Below are positions 33,541-45,547 of a DNA stretch of 64,000 bases, one piece after another. Below the pieces are notes generated by a model. It was not told where the DNA came from. It searched no databases and saw only the letters and a program-made list of their open reading frames with translations. Made by a program: the position numbers and the translations under genes. Positions within the stretch are counted from its first letter, which is position 1, and every line of letters begins with the position of its first letter. Source of the DNA: Beta vulgaris subsp. vulgaris (Eukaryota; Streptophyta; Magnoliopsida; Caryophyllales; Amaranthaceae); assembly GCF_026745355.1 (NCBI RefSeq), contig NC_079206.1:29948020-30012019 (forward strand), read 5' to 3'.

Positions 33541-34574
33541 AACCAAGTCCACACAAGTCGAATTGATCTTTATTTAGACAATTCGTGATGCTAAATCTAT
33601 ATGCATACGGGATTTTCTTTTGGTAAGCTCTAATAAAATATATTTTTTGTTGAAACACCTAATTCAAATATATACTCCCGTTAAGTCAAAAGGCATATTC
33701 AAATAATAAAAACAACCTGATTTTTTTTCTTGATAAACAAACGAACTAAACTTGACAACATGACTGATTTATATTTGTGAAAAAACATTATATAGTAGTA
33801 GTCTAGTACAGTGGTGGAGCCGCGATTCTCAAAGTGGGGGGGGGGGGAGAAAACACGGATGTAGACTCTCAGATTAAAATGTTAGAAAAAAACACAACAC
33901 ACATTGTTTTCCCTTGACCTTACACTTGTTTCAATTAGGTGAATCTGAATCACTTGACATTTTCTAATTAAATTGATAAACATGGATAAAGTACATTATA
34001 AAACTAAACTAGTCAGTTTTAAAGCAACTCATATTTACAATTATAAATTAAGTGACAACTAACAATTAAAAAGGCACCTTCACAATCACATCCACCAACA
34101 AACAAGCAAAAGCAAAGACTATGAAATATGTATTGGAATTCTTTCTTGTTCTTCCCATGATATCATTAACTATAACTCAATAGTCAAAATACTGTATTCA
34201 AATCCTTTCTTACTCTTCTCGCTTACAACTGTAGCGCAAAACAAGTTAGAATATAAATTTGATTTCCTTTCTCTTTTTACCTTCCCCTCTAAAAAGCGAA
34301 AAAAATCATGACAAACAACAAATCAATTCGACTAAAACAAGAATAAATAAATCAACTCAAGAATTCATGATCAACGACAAATCAATTCAACTAATTCAAG
34401 TATTCAACCATAATCATAACCAAATAATGATAACAATAACAATTTAAAAACCAATTTACTCTATAATTAACAAATATTACCTGAAAAAAATGAAATTAAA
34501 ACTGAGGGTTTAGAAAAAAAATAACTCACTGGCGACAATTGTCTTGGCGACTGGACAGCTCCATCCAAAGGCGT
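33541..34574. other. AT-rich sequence without a recognised gene
   Basis: Contains a poly(G) run at about 33836-33848 after a CAGTGGTGGAGCCGCGATT motif that resembles transposon ends seen in many plants, and CAAATCAATTCAACT-like direct repeats at 34318-34410. Nothing else recognised. Confidence 0.4.
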
Positions 34575-35071
34575 ACGTCCAAATGTAGCTTATAAATAAT
34601 CACTAAGTTTATCGTTAAAAGACTCAAGGCCATTTTGCCAGGTCTTATTTCTAATATCAGTCAAGTTTTATTTTTGGAAGACAAATAACTAATAACATCG
34701 TTATCATGCAAGAAGAGCTTCATACTATGAGAAAAAAAAAACAAGGGGAAAAAGGTTATATAATGATTAAAATTGATTTTGAGAAGGCTTATGATCGACT
34801 TCGATAGACATTCATTCGAGATACTTTGTAAAAAATGAACCTCCCTATTCTCCTAATTAATGTGATTATGGAGTGTATTACAACTTCCTCCCTTGCTTTG
34901 GAATGGAGAGCCTACTGAATCTTTCAAGCCTAGCCGGGGGATTCGACAAGGAGATTCTCTTTCTCCATATCTCTTTCTCATGTACATAGAGAGTCTCTAC
35001 TAAACCATTGAAGACACGATAGTGAAGCATCGATGGAAGTCAATCTATGCAAGTCGAAATGGACCAATGTT
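34575..35071 (+). pseudogene. Second L1 LINE: reverse transcriptase N-terminal part
   Basis: Begins inside ORF2 (ITKFIVKRLKAILPGLIS-like, then GRQITNNIVIMQEELHTMR). KIDFEKAYDRL holds the first catalytic Asp. GIRQGDSLSPYLFLMYIESL follows after a stop. Several stops are present. The element lacks ORF1 and endonuclease, so it is 5'-truncated, as is common for LINEs. A CACTA element interrupts it at 35072. Confidence 0.8.
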
Positions 35072-36603
35072 CACTAGTAGAAAAACATTGATTTGCGTCT
35101 CCTCAATTGCATCGCACAACTGGATATATAACCGGCGCTGAAATTTATGGGCGCATCATTACGTCGGATACTAGAGTGCTCCGACGCATATTATGAGTCA
35201 TCTGCGTTGCATATAGGGTGCATTCGACGCAAAACATTAAAGCAATTTGTTGGGATTTATATTTTAGTCCACTCGGCGCAATTCCTCGGCCCATTTTATG
35301 AAGCGGAACTAACTATGTGCGTTGAAGGTAAGCCCATCCGACCCACATTTCTCACCTCCCCTTTTAATTTTCGCATTATCTCAATAATCCCTCAAACCCT
35401 AACCTATCATTCTCTCACTCTCTCTTTCCATCTCCTACTCCCACTTTAACCGCCAACTCCACTCTCCTACTTTACCTATTTCCTTTCGTCCCTCGCTTTC
35501 TTCTACTTTTCTCCTCCTACCATTCGAAACTGAAGAGCAACAAACTCCATTGAGACCAAATCTGAAACCGAATAGCAAATAACAAATTTTGTTTGTTGGA
35601 AATAAAACTCACTATAAAAAACCGCTCCCTCCATAAAAAAACCCATATCTGAATCTGAAGAGCAAATATGGGCGGTGGTTGTAGATTTTACCATTCAAAC
35701 TCAAGAATAACGAAGGAAAATTGAAGAAGAACAAATGGCAATTTAAAGGACAACAAATTGAAGAAGAGTAAGAACTCCGGCGCAAGTTAAACCATATCTT
35801 AACCTTCGATGGTAATGAATGCTGATAATATATATCTAAGGTTTTGTAGAGTTTTTGTTTTCTATTTGATTAGTTTTTGGGAGATTTGTTTGTTGTTTTC
35901 GAAAAATTTGTGATTCTTATGAAATATTTTTGGGAGGAGGTGCAGATTTAAACCTTCCCTTCGTAATCTCTTCTGTTTTGAATTTGGTTAGTTTAAACTC
36001 TTAATCAAAGTACATGATTAAAATTATTGGTATTGTTTTTTTTAGTGTGTGATTTTTCTTTTTCACGTCCATTCGTTGTATTCGTACAGGGATAGATTAT
36101 ATAATTTAATGTAAGGGAATAACTTGCTACATTTGTCGTTATTAAGTACACTTTGGAGTTCTGCCAACATCGCTCGCTGATCTTATTGTCTAAATGGCCA
36201 TAAATCCAACTTGAATAAAGTAATAGACGTGTACAAATTCAAAGAGGGTAACAAAATTTCTAAAAAATTCGACTAGTTCTTCGAGTTGAATCAGAATTTG
36301 TTTTTAAGAAAAAAAAAACAACCATTTGCGTCGTGTATGGGAGCCTATCGGACGCAAATTTGGACCCTTTGCAATTGATGATTTGTCATACGCGACTCAA
36401 ATGACACGACTTGTTTAAGCCTTTTTCATTATTTGCGTCGGATGGGACCTACAATCCGACAGAAATGACACGAATTTTGCGTCGAACTTCCATCTGACGT
36501 AATTTACTTACGCACAATTTGCGTTGAGAGCTCTCGCCTCAGACCCAAATCTGACGCAAATGGGGTATGGAATCCGATGCAAATTGATGTTTCTGTACTA
36601 GTG
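35072..36603. mobile_element. Non-autonomous CACTA element (1.5 kb) inside LINE reverse transcriptase
   Basis: Starts CACTAGTAGAAAAACATTGATTTGCGTC and ends with the inverse ...CAAATTGATGTTTCTGTACTAGTG. Flanked by a GTT duplication (35069-35071 and 36604-36606). Sub-terminal TTTGCGTC/GACGCAAAT repeats are frequent at both ends (35090-35240, 36320-36570). Internal AT/CT-rich sequence has no transposase; the frame at 35147-35449 is probably chance. Confidence 0.92.
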
Positions 36604-38537
36604 GTTACCTAATCTCTTTTTTCCGCCGATGATATTGTTTTAGTGGAAGCAAGTGTAAACCAACCTCAGGTGGTGCATGAGTGCCGCCAAAGATTTTGCT
36701 TAGTCTCGGGTCAAAAAATCAGCCTGCCAAAATCGAAGTTTTCTTCTCCAAGAATGTTCACATGAATGAACAAATGGAAATCAGTGAGGCTCTAAACATT
36801 GAGGCAACTAATGAGCTAGGGATGTACCTTGGAATGTCGACTATTACAACTAGTGACCATAAGCTTGTGGGTTAGATGACCAAATATTTGTCTCTAGCGG
36901 GTCGTATTACTCTTGCTAAATATACTTTGTCAATAATGGCTAATTATTCAATGCAAACTGAGAAGCTCCCAAGAATGGTTTTGATGATGTGGATCAGAGA
37001 GTGAGGAGATGTTCATATCCTCGCTTGGGAGACTCACCAAAAGCCTCAAAATCAGGATGGTCTTGTTATCCCTTCGGCATGGCAGTCGAATGTCGCGTTC
37101 TTGACAAAGCTGGGTTCACACATCCTCATTAAACAAAATTCCTTATTTTGGGATCAAGGCATGTCGAATGATATTGTAAAGGGAGATACAACATTTATAG
37201 GTTTACTCCCAATCAAGGCATGTCGAATGATTGGAAGGGTATTATTGAGAATGCTAAGGTTCTATGTGAAGGGATGCAGGTAGCTGTGAGTAATGGCCTG
37301 CGAACTTTATTTTGGGATCATAAGTGAGAAACTGAAACCTCTCTCTCCAACTTAGCAACTCAAGCTAAACCTGATGAATTTTTAGATGCTAGAGTCAGCA
37401 ATATGCTGGACTCTTTGCAAGGATGGGAATCAGAGTCGTTTATCGAATACTTACCTCCTGATGCTTTGGAGCAAATTCAATCTTTTGAATTCAAGGAGAA
37501 TCAAGAGATTGGAGACCTTTTATATTGGAGCTCGGGTAAGAAGAAGAAGTGTTCTATTAAATCTTCTCTTAGCATTATGCGAAATATAAGTGACTCAGTA
37601 GATGACGAGTGTTGGAATCTAATCTGGACTATTCCAATCCAACAACACATCCGAGCATTACTGTGGATGGCATGCCATAGTAGAATCCTTGGGAATTTGA
37701 TGAGATTTAAGCATAAGATGAATGAGGATACTACATGCTATATTTGTGGGGCGGAGGAAGAATCAACCCTACACATCCTTATGAATTGTCCAACATCCCG
37801 TATGATTAAGTCCATGCTAGGGGGCACTCTGTATATTTAAAACACCAAAATAAAGAAGGATATCCTATATGGGCTACCCTTTTCTGCATATCTAGTTGGT
37901 GGATTTGGAGATGGCATAATAGTATTACGTTCAATTTGGAAAAAATCAAGATGTTCTGCAAGATATTGGAGGCTTTATTCATGTGAGATATAATATCGTG
38001 ATATTGAGAAGAATGCATGTCTTAGGCCAAGAGATGCACATTCAAGTGAGAAGGTGGAGTTGGGAGTAATTTGGACACATCCGCCCATGTAGTGGTATGC
38101 ACTAAACTCATCACATGGTGTTGCTAAGGGCGCCCCAGGTCCAACGGGTGTTGGGGTAATGTTGAAGGATCATTCTGGCTGTCTCACCTCATCACTCTCA
38201 TTGCACTTTGGTTACTGTAATGCTTTCAACGATATATTTATGGCGCTGACTAAGGGGTTAAAGCTTGCTTTTGAGCTACAAATTAGCAAGTTGATAGTAC
38301 AACTGGATAATCTTGTCTGTATACAATTGCTCCAAGAACAAGAAGCGTGTAGAAAAATATGCACTCATATGATAAATCACTCCATACATCTGATTTAACA
38401 AGAGGATTGGGAAGTGCGGGTTATACATGTGTATCTAGAAGGAAATCGAGCTGCAGATTAGCTTGCCAATCACAGAATTACTCAACTCCTCCGTACCACC
38501 ATTTACTCTTCTGCACTTGCTTAGCTTAGCTCCTTTA
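36604..38537 (+). pseudogene. Second L1 LINE: reverse transcriptase C-terminal part, zf-RVT and RNase H
   Basis: Resumes just after the CACTA with the catalytic motif as FSADDIVLVEA (both Asp kept), followed by LVSGQKISLPKSKVFFS-type palm/thumb sequence. The zf-RVT domain is open at 37403-37840 (HIRALLWMACHSRIL, CYICGAEEESTLHILMNCP). A plant LINE RNase H domain follows at about 38090-38480: GVMLKDHSGCL, ALTKGLKLAFELQISKLIVQLDN and NRAAD. Stops at about 36870, 37325, 38396 and 38459 kill the frame. The copia element at 38538 splits the tail. Confidence 0.8.
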
Positions 38538-39163
38538 TGCTGGATATTTAGAGTATCGGGGTATTGATTTTTATGCTTCGTTAAGTTAAGTCACATAGGA
38601 TAAGGTGTCGTGACTTGAAGTAACGTTTGTATTAGAGTTGACTAATGTACGTAATACAATACTGAAAGAGCGTTCCCTCGGGTATGGAGGGCTCGCACGA
38701 AATCGGCAGGAATTCGAGAAAAAGCAGCAAAGGAAGAATCGGGAGAAGGAGCGCTCGCTCCTTGGAGTAGCGCTAGCTCCCCTGGCCCCGTGTTGTTTAT
38801 TTGTCTTTTGCGGTTTCTCGAAATGACGGTTATTGATATGTTTTGCTTCATTTAAACGTTGCAAAGGCTCTAATGGATCATATGCTTGATATGTGAATGA
38901 AAATAAACCAGAGAAAACTCTCTCAAAGTTCCAGAGCACAAAGTTTCATTCATAGCTACAAATTCTTTCTTTCTTACTCTCATTTGACGAATTTCATAAC
39001 AAGCGTGATCTTCGTTGTTCTTCTTTGTATCTCGGAAGTGAATTCCTTGTAACCCTTGCTCAGTGTAGGGTAGGAATATGATTTGGGAAAGTGTCCCAAC
39101 ACGCCTAGAAGATTCAAAGTTCATCTAGTAATCATCTTTGTCACCCTATTTCCATTTCTAACA
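38538..39163 (+). repeat. 5' LTR of copia-1
   Basis: TGCTGGATATTTAGAG ... CCATTTCTAACA, 626 bp, matching the 3' LTR with only scattered differences. The leader after it is just 24 bp before the gag ATG at 39188, and I see no TGGTATCAGAGC-type primer site. Confidence 0.92.
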
Positions 39164-39187
39164 ATCAAAAAGCAATATCACTTTAAG

Positions 39188-40030
39188 ATGGCTACAGTTC
39201 GTGAGATGACTTCGAATTTTCAGAAACGTGATAAGTTTGAAGGTGTGGGTTTCCGTAGATGGCAGAAGAAGATGCACGTTCTTCTCACTTCTCTTTCGGT
39301 TGCATATGTCTTGAGTACTCCAAACCCGAGTTTGTGGAAGAAGAAACGTTGGAGGCATCAAGGAGAAGGATCAAGTGGGAGAACGATGATTATATATATG
39401 CCATGGTCACATTCTCAACGGTGTGTTTGACACTTTGTTTGATGTTTATTAATTCTATGCATCTGCTAAAATACTTTGAGATGACCTTAAGTCAAAATAC
39501 ATGGCCGAAGATGCATCTAGTAAGAAGTTCTTACTTTAATAACTTTAAGATGATTGAAACTAGGCCTGTGATGGAACAATTCCATGAAATCCAAAGGATT
39601 TTAGGAAGCTTTAAACAACACAATATTAGTATGGATGAGACATTTCTTGTATCTTCAATAATTGACAAATTACCACCAAGTTGGAAAGATGTTAGGAATA
39701 CTCTTAAACATAGAAAAGATGATATAAATGTGGACCAATTGGGTGCTCATCTTCGGATTTAAGAGGGCATTCAGGTTCAAGATGGACAAAAGGAGGTAAA
39801 TCCTAATTCCTCTACCACTAACGTGGTGGAGGATGGAAAGTCCAATGACTCAAATCCTAAGAAGAGGGCTAACAACTACACCAAAGGCAACATTTTGAAG
39901 AAGCCTAAGAATGGTGGAGTTGGTCAACAACGTGGTTGTTGGGAGTGTGGCAAACCCAGACACTTCAAGAACGATTGCTTCTTTTGGAAGAAGAAGATGA
40001 ACAAAAGAAATGAGCAAGGTGGAGGGAAAG
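39188..40030 (+). pseudogene. Copia-1 gag with CCHC zinc knuckle
   Basis: Starts MATVREMTSNFQKRDKFEG at 39188; the frame shifts near 39270 into the frame of 39259, and stops at 39762 before resuming at 39823. The middle has the UBN2-type gag pattern (QFHEIQRILGSFKQH, IIDKLPPSWKDVRNTL). CWECGKPRHFKNDC at about 39939 is an intact CCHC knuckle for RNA binding. Confidence 0.85.
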
Positions 40031-40560
40031 GCGAGTCTAGCCAATCCCAAGCCAAACAAGGTACTTGTGCACAACTTTCATGTAATTCGGGTTTGAATTA
40101 TATGTGTATGATTTCTGAAATCTTTTGTGTACAGGATGATTGTTCATGGTATATCGATTCGGGAGCTTCAAGGCATGTATGCAAGGAGCGGTCTTTATTC
40201 AAAACCTTCAAGGAGGTGGACAATGGAGAAGTTCTATACATGGGCAATGACTCTAGATCAAGTTCTTGGTGTAGGACAAGTAGAGTTAGTCTTTAGTTCC
40301 GGAAAATCTCTAGTGTTGAGAGATGTTGTATTTGCTCCGGAACTTAGGCGTAATCTAGTGTCTGGAGCTATCTTGAATCGTATAGGTTTTAAAATGGTTT
40401 TTGAGTCAGACAAGCTTATATTATCTAGGGGTGGTTTATTTATTGGACTTGGTTATTTATGTAATGGTATGTTTAAACTTAGCATTTCAAATGCTTTAGT
40501 GAACAATGTGTGTGTTATTAATGACAATTCTTCTCTTTAGCATTTAAGACTTGGTCATGT
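40031..40560 (+). pseudogene. Copia-1 protease
   Basis: CSWYIDSGASRHVCKE near 40141 carries the intact DSGA active site. After a frameshift near 40220 the segment MTLDQVLGVGQVELVF continues, then VVFAPELRRNLVSGAIL, up to the gag-pre-integrase region (HLRLGHVNYRNLYSM) at about 40540. Confidence 0.8.
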
Positions 40561-41440
40561 TAATTACAGAAATTTATATTCTATGAATAAGCATGATTTA
40601 ATCCCTTCTTTTGATCCAAGTATTGAGAAGTGTAGAACATGCATGCTAACCAAAATAACCAGGAGTTCTTTCCGTAATAATGTGGAAAGAGATACTAAGT
40701 TGCATGATCTAGTACATAGTGATCTTTGTGATTTTCATAGTGCACCTTCTTTAGGAAACAAGAAATATATAATAACCTTTATTGATGATCATGCACGCTT
40801 TAGGAATAATACATGAAACAACCGCGGCTTATACACCACAACAAAATGGTATAGCGGAAAGAAAGAATAGAACTTTACAAGAAATGGTAAATTCTATGTT
40901 ATCCTACTCGGGTTTGAGTGATGGTTTTTGGGGTGAAGCGGTTTTAACCGCTTGTTACATCTTGAATCGTGTTCCATGAAAAAGAACAAAGTAACCCCTT
41001 ATGAATTATGGTACAAAAGAAAACCAAATCTAAGTTACATTAGAGTTTGGGGATGTAGGGCAATAGTGAAAGTGCCGGAACCTAAACGTAAAAAGTTAGG
41101 TGAAAGAGGAGTTGAATGCATCTTTATAGGATATGATGTTCATAGCAAATCCTATAGGTTCTATGTTATAGAACAAAACAACTTTTGGTCGGTTCACACT
41201 ATTGTGGAGTCAAGAGATGCTATTTTGATGAGACCAAAGGACATAACTCCAAGTACCGAAATTCAAGAAAATGATCAAACTAATGATCAAGAGTTAGATG
41301 AACAAATTCTAGATGAAAATGTTGCATCTACATCAACTCAACCAAGGAGAAGTAAACGGGCTAGGAAAGAGAAATCTTTTGGCCGGATTTTCATGTATAT
41401 TTGGTTGAAGGATCAAGAGATAGTGTTTTAACTAAATTTC
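40561..41440 (+). pseudogene. Copia-1 integrase with a core deletion
   Basis: The H2C2-like finger (CRTCMLTKITRSSF) and first core motif (ITFIDDHARF) are present to about 40800. The next residues jump to GIIHETTAAYTPQQNGIAERKN, so about 70 codons including the second catalytic Asp (the SDxGGEY segment) are missing. The Glu-bearing NGIAERKNRT helix and the C-terminal domain (PYELWYKRKPNLSYIRVWGC, GVECIFIGYD) remain. Integration activity is certainly lost. Confidence 0.85.
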
Positions 41441-42960
41441 CATATGTCTATAATGTGGAAGGGGATCCTTTAACATATGATGAGGCCATGCAATCTCAAG
41501 ATGCTTCATTTTGGAAGGAAGCTATTGATGATGAAATGGACTCAATCATGGGGAATAACACATGGGTTTAGCGGACCTACCTCCTAAATGTAAACCAATA
41601 GGGTGCAAATGGATTTTCAAGAAGAAAATGAAATTGATGGAACTATTGACAAGTTCAAAGCCCGGTTAGTGGCACAAGGCTTTTCTCAAAAGCCGGGTAT
41701 CGATTATTTCGATACATATGCACCTGTAGCTCGAATCTCCACTATAAGATTATTGATTGCTCTTGCAGCAATTCATAATCTTGTGATCCATCAAATGGAT
41801 GTCAAGACTGCGTTCTTGATGGAGAATTAGATGAGGAGGTTTACATGAGACAACCGGTTGGTTTGTTGTCAAAGGTCAAGAACAAAAAGTTTGCAAACTA
41901 ATTAGATCTTTGTATGGGCTAAAACAAGCACCTAAGCAATGGCATCAAAAATTTGATGAGGTAGTGTTGTTAACGGTTCAAATTGAACAATTCAGACAAG
42001 TGTGTATATAGCAAATTTGATGACAATGGTCATGGTGTATGATTTGCTTATATGTAGATGACATGTAATTTTTGGAACTGATTTATCCCAAGTTGAAGTG
42101 GACTAAATCTTTTTATCGTCTAAGTTCTCAATGAAAGATTTGGGGAGGCGGATGTCATTCTAGGAATTAGAATGAAGCAAAGGTAAATTGAGTTTGTCTC
42201 AATCTCACTACATCAAAAGGTTCTTAAGAAATTCGATGTTAGTGGTTGCTCTTTTGTGTCAACTCCAATGGACCCTAGTGAGAAATTACTACCTAATAAG
42301 GTAGTGCTGTATCTCAACTTGAGTATTCAAGGGTGATTGGATGTTTGATGTATGCTATGACGAGTACTAGGCCGGATATCGCATTTGCGGTAGGCAAACT
42401 TAGTAGGTATACTAGTAATCCTAGTATACAACATTGGCAAGATATTCGTCGTGTCTTAAGGTATTTGGGAAAAAACCAAGGACTATGGTTTATCCTATAG
42501 TGGATATCCTTCGGTTTTAGAAGGGTATTCGGATGCAAGTTGGATCTCTAATAAAGAGGATCACTCTTCTACAAGTGGATGGGTATTTCTACTTGGGGAG
42601 GTGCTATATCTTGGGCTTCCAAGAAACAAACTTGCATAGCTGATTCCTCCATGACTTCGGATTTATCGCTTTTGTTTCCGCAAGCAAAGAGGCGAGTGGT
42701 TGAAGAATCTCATGATTGAGATTCCTTTGTTGCCAAAACCGATATCGCCAAGCGATTCATTGTGATAACGATGCTGCTTTGGCAAGGGCATATAGTCAAG
42801 TCTATAATGGTAAGTCAAGACACATTGGTGTGCGGCATAGCTACATCCAAGGACTTATCAAGGATAGTGTAATCACTGTTGACTATGTACGTACAACGTA
42901 TAATCTAGCGGATTGTTTTAAAAGGCCTTGGCTAGAGATAATGTAAAGAGGATGGCAATC
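41441..42960 (+). pseudogene. Copia-1 reverse transcriptase and RNase H
   Basis: Reverse transcriptase: [21 protein letters not shown] and [10 protein letters not shown], a stop where NGEL is expected, then LYGLKQAPKQWH and LYVDDM in other frames. RNase [19 protein letters not shown], then ASKEAEWLKNL-like and CDNDAALA with RHIGVRHSYI at 42716-42946. At least six frame changes. Confidence 0.85.
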
Positions 42961-43502
42961 GGTTTAGGATTGGAGCCCCTCGAGAATCACGAATGAGGGA
43001 ATCTTAACTTAACGCCCAATATGACGTTGGGTCTTAAGTTCAATAAGATTAATTTCTTCATTTAGATGATTGTAGAACTTTTATTCATCCTAAGTTGTAG
43101 TTCTATCACTGTGTTGTATAAGGAGGTTGTTAATCTTAATAGGTCTCTTGTTTATGCTTTTCACAGTAGCATGTATTTTAGAGATCTACCTATGTAAGTG
43201 TGAAGTTTAGCCGCTTCAAGGAGCTATTGGGGCATAGCTTTGATACACTTATGAATAGATATGGACACAAGGCTTTATGTGTCGGTTTATAATGAGTTTA
43301 AGTAATTTATCTTGTGTGTATAGTATCTTCGGGTTTCCATTATGTATTGAAATTGGTTCAATCGTTATCGACACCAATTGGATACGGATACTTGGAATGT
43401 GTACTATACTATATGGAAGTTCAAGTTTTATACACTTTCATTTATGCATGAGATGTATTTGTTTGTGATGATGTATGTGCTAATTATACAATCAGATACT
43501 CT
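42961..43502 (+). other. Non-coding 3' region of copia-1
   Basis: About 540 bp between RNase H and the polypurine tract; no further gene recognised. Confidence 0.5.
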
Positions 43503-43516
43503 AAATGGGGGAGGAT
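43503..43516 (+). other. Polypurine tract of copia-1
   Basis: AAATGGGGGAGGAT abuts the 3' LTR start. Confidence 0.75.
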
Positions 43517-44144
43517 TGTTGGATATTTAGAGTATCGGGGTATTGATTTTCATGTTTCGTTAAGTTAAGTAACATAGGATAAGGTGTCGTGACTTGAAGT
43601 AACGTGTGTATTAGAGTTAACTAATGTACGTAATACATTAGTGAAAGAGCGTTCCCTCGGGTTTGGAGCGCTCGCACGAAATCAGCAGGGATTCGAGAAA
43701 AAGCGGCAAAGGAAGAATGGGGAGAAGGAGCGCTCGCTCCTTTGAGGAGCGCTAGCTCCCCTGGCCCCGTGTTGTTTATTGTCTTTTTCGGTTTCTCGAA
43801 ATGACGGTTATTGATATGTTTTGCTTCATTTAAACGTTGCAAAGGCTCTAATGGATCATATGCTTGATATGTGAATGAAAAGAAACCAGAGAAAACTCTC
43901 TCAAAGTTCCATAGCACAAAGTTTCATTCATAGCTACAAATCCTTTCTTTCTTACTCTCATTTGACGAATTTCATAACGAGCGTGATCTTCGTTGTTCTT
44001 CTTTGTATCTCGGAAGTGAATTTCTTATAACCCGTGCTCAGTGTAGGGTAGGAATATTGCTTTTGGGAAAGTGGTCCCAACACGCCTAGAAGATTCAAAG
44101 TTCATCTAGTTATCATCTTTGTCACCCTATTTCCATTTCTAACA
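43517..44144 (+). repeat. 3' LTR of copia-1
   Basis: TGTTGGATATTTAGAG ... CCATTTCTAACA, 628 bp, pairs with the 5' LTR. Confidence 0.92.
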
Positions 44145-44310
44145 CTTTTTTTATGGAGATATTAGAGGGGGGTCAATCCCTCGACTGCTTCCTCCTTAGT
44201 TCCTACTGCTTTTTTGTTGCTCTAGTTTAGCTCTAATGTAACTACTTTATTTTTTTAGTTTGCTCTTGGTTGTATACCTTGCTTGAATAAAAAAAGGCAA
44301 CAATAATAAT
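44145..44310 (+). other. Tail of the second LINE after the copia insertion
   Basis: The sequence following the copia 3' LTR continues the LINE C-terminus (Ser/Cys/Phe-rich end, CFLLSSYCFFVAL) and its 3' UTR, ending in GAATAAAAAAAGGC and AATAATAATT, which may be the LINE tail. Confidence 0.55.
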
Positions 44311-44371
44311 TATTTATGGAGAGATAGCATGAATATAATTCGATTTATGTTAGGAAACTGTGATATAAATA

Positions 44372-44397
44372 TGTGTGTGTGCGCGCGCGCGTGTGTG
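44372..44397. repeat. (TG)n(CG)n microsatellite
   Basis: GT, GC and GT dinucleotide runs in succession. Confidence 0.9.
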
Positions 44398-44496
44398 ATG
44401 TAACTCCAAAAGGAAAATTAGAAAAATAATTGAATATATTTTGGCTCGAAATCTTTTTGGGCGTATAATTCTAATGAACATATATATATATACGAT

Positions 44497-44660
44497 ATAC
44501 CAAGGACCCTTGGATCCAATGGTATGACTTCCTATCTCCCACATGGGAGACCGCTGTTCAAATCTTAGTGGAAGCAACATTTCAATTTTGTTTAGAGGGA
44601 GGGGGGTTTGAGGCTTGTTGGGCCTCTAGGTGAGTGGCCCTGTGCGAGGGCAACTCAGAG
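44497..44660 (+). repeat. Possible tRNA-derived SINE
   Basis: A box-A-like ATCCAATGGTATGAC and box-B-like TGTTCAAATC lie about 35 bp apart, as in the internal RNA polymerase III promoter of SINEs, followed by a non-tRNA body with GGCTTGTTGGGCC. No duplication was found. Confidence 0.4.
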
Positions 44661-44689
44661 GAAATTCATATTACCACGGGTTCTCGAAA

Positions 44690-45249
44690 GGGGACCCAAA
44701 TAGGAGGACTCCTGTGAGAACACCTCATCTATGTGAGATCACTTTTTTATGTGAGAACAAATCTGAACATTTGGATCTAATCTAATCTAACCATTCTAAA
44801 TACACTTATGAGTAATGACATTTTCGTAATTTAGGTTAACCCTGACCCCCTTCTTCCCCACCACTTTAACGACACCTTTATCTCTCTCTAAAGTTTTTGC
44901 ACAGCTTCTCTTTCTCTCTCCTCTTTATCGTTGTTCATGGAGTTTTAGTTCTTCCAAGTTTTAGTTCATTTTTTGCGAATTTCACACAATTCTTTCCAGA
45001 ATTCAAAATGTATTATTCGAAATTTTAATTTGATATTTATGCAGATTTTTGTTCGATTTTTTATTTGACTTCAATGGTAGCGTTTTCTCCATAGTTTTAG
45101 TTTGATATTGTTGTTGTAGGAAACTTGAGCAGAAGTAGTAGTGAAGTTTTATGCTTAAGACATGTTTTTGATCAAAGAGTGTTGTTGTTTGATGGTAAAG
45201 GGAAAGATTGTTTGTGGGAAATGGTAGGCTTTTTTCATTAACTTTGTGA
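44690..45249. other. Possible Mutator-like end and upstream region of a FAR1-like gene
   Basis: GTGAGAACACCTCAT, GTGAGATCACTT and GTGAGAACAAATCTGAACA, followed by TTGGATC, resemble plant Mutator-like terminal sequence. A CT-rich leader-like stretch follows at 44870-44935. The flank 45040-45130 partly repeats at 49900-49965 on the other side of the copia-2 insertion. Confidence 0.35.
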
Positions 45250-45534
45250 TGTTTTTTTTCATACATCCTCAAGGCTTACACCATCAACTATTTATAGGTG
45301 TGGTAAGAAAACTTGTGCATCTTCTAGAATTTTCTAGGATTTTTACATCTAGATTTTTCTTAAGACTTTTCTAGGATTTTCCCTAGTCTAGATATTATTA
45401 TACATCATTCTAGAAAGATATCTAGATTTTGCTAACATAGATATTTTCATGGAAATTTTCCTAGATTACTCTAGATATTATAATTACATGATCTTTCTAA
45501 TACTATGGAGAATTTTCTTGATTAATATCTAATA
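45250..45534 (-). repeat. 3' LTR of copia-2
   Basis: Matches 49632-49896 apart from a ~20-bp extra piece (CTAATACTATGGAGAATTTT). On the minus strand it is preceded by AGAAAGGGGGAA, the polypurine tract (about 45535-45547). Confidence 0.85.
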
Positions 45535-45547
45535 TTCCCCCTTTCTG
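45535..45547 (-). other. Polypurine tract of copia-2
   Basis: Minus-strand AGAAAGGGGGAA beside the LTR; primes plus-strand synthesis. Confidence 0.7.

Larger units (their letters stand above)
38538..44144 (+). mobile_element. Ty1/copia retrotransposon with both LTRs (5.6 kb)
   Basis: Two LTRs of 626 and 628 bp enclose gag, protease, integrase, reverse transcriptase and RNase H in copia order. Flanks are CTTTA (38533-38537) and CTTTT (44145-44149), a 5-bp duplication with one change. It lies in the tail of a LINE. Multiple frameshifts and a large integrase deletion make it non-autonomous. Confidence 0.92.

Noticed and set aside
35147..35449. 100-codon frame inside the third CACTA
   Set aside because: It begins in sub-terminal repeats and has no recognisable domain.
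44497..44570. A functional tRNA gene
   Set aside because: Box-like motifs are present but no cloverleaf arms or CCA-end pairing could be drawn; a SINE is more likely.
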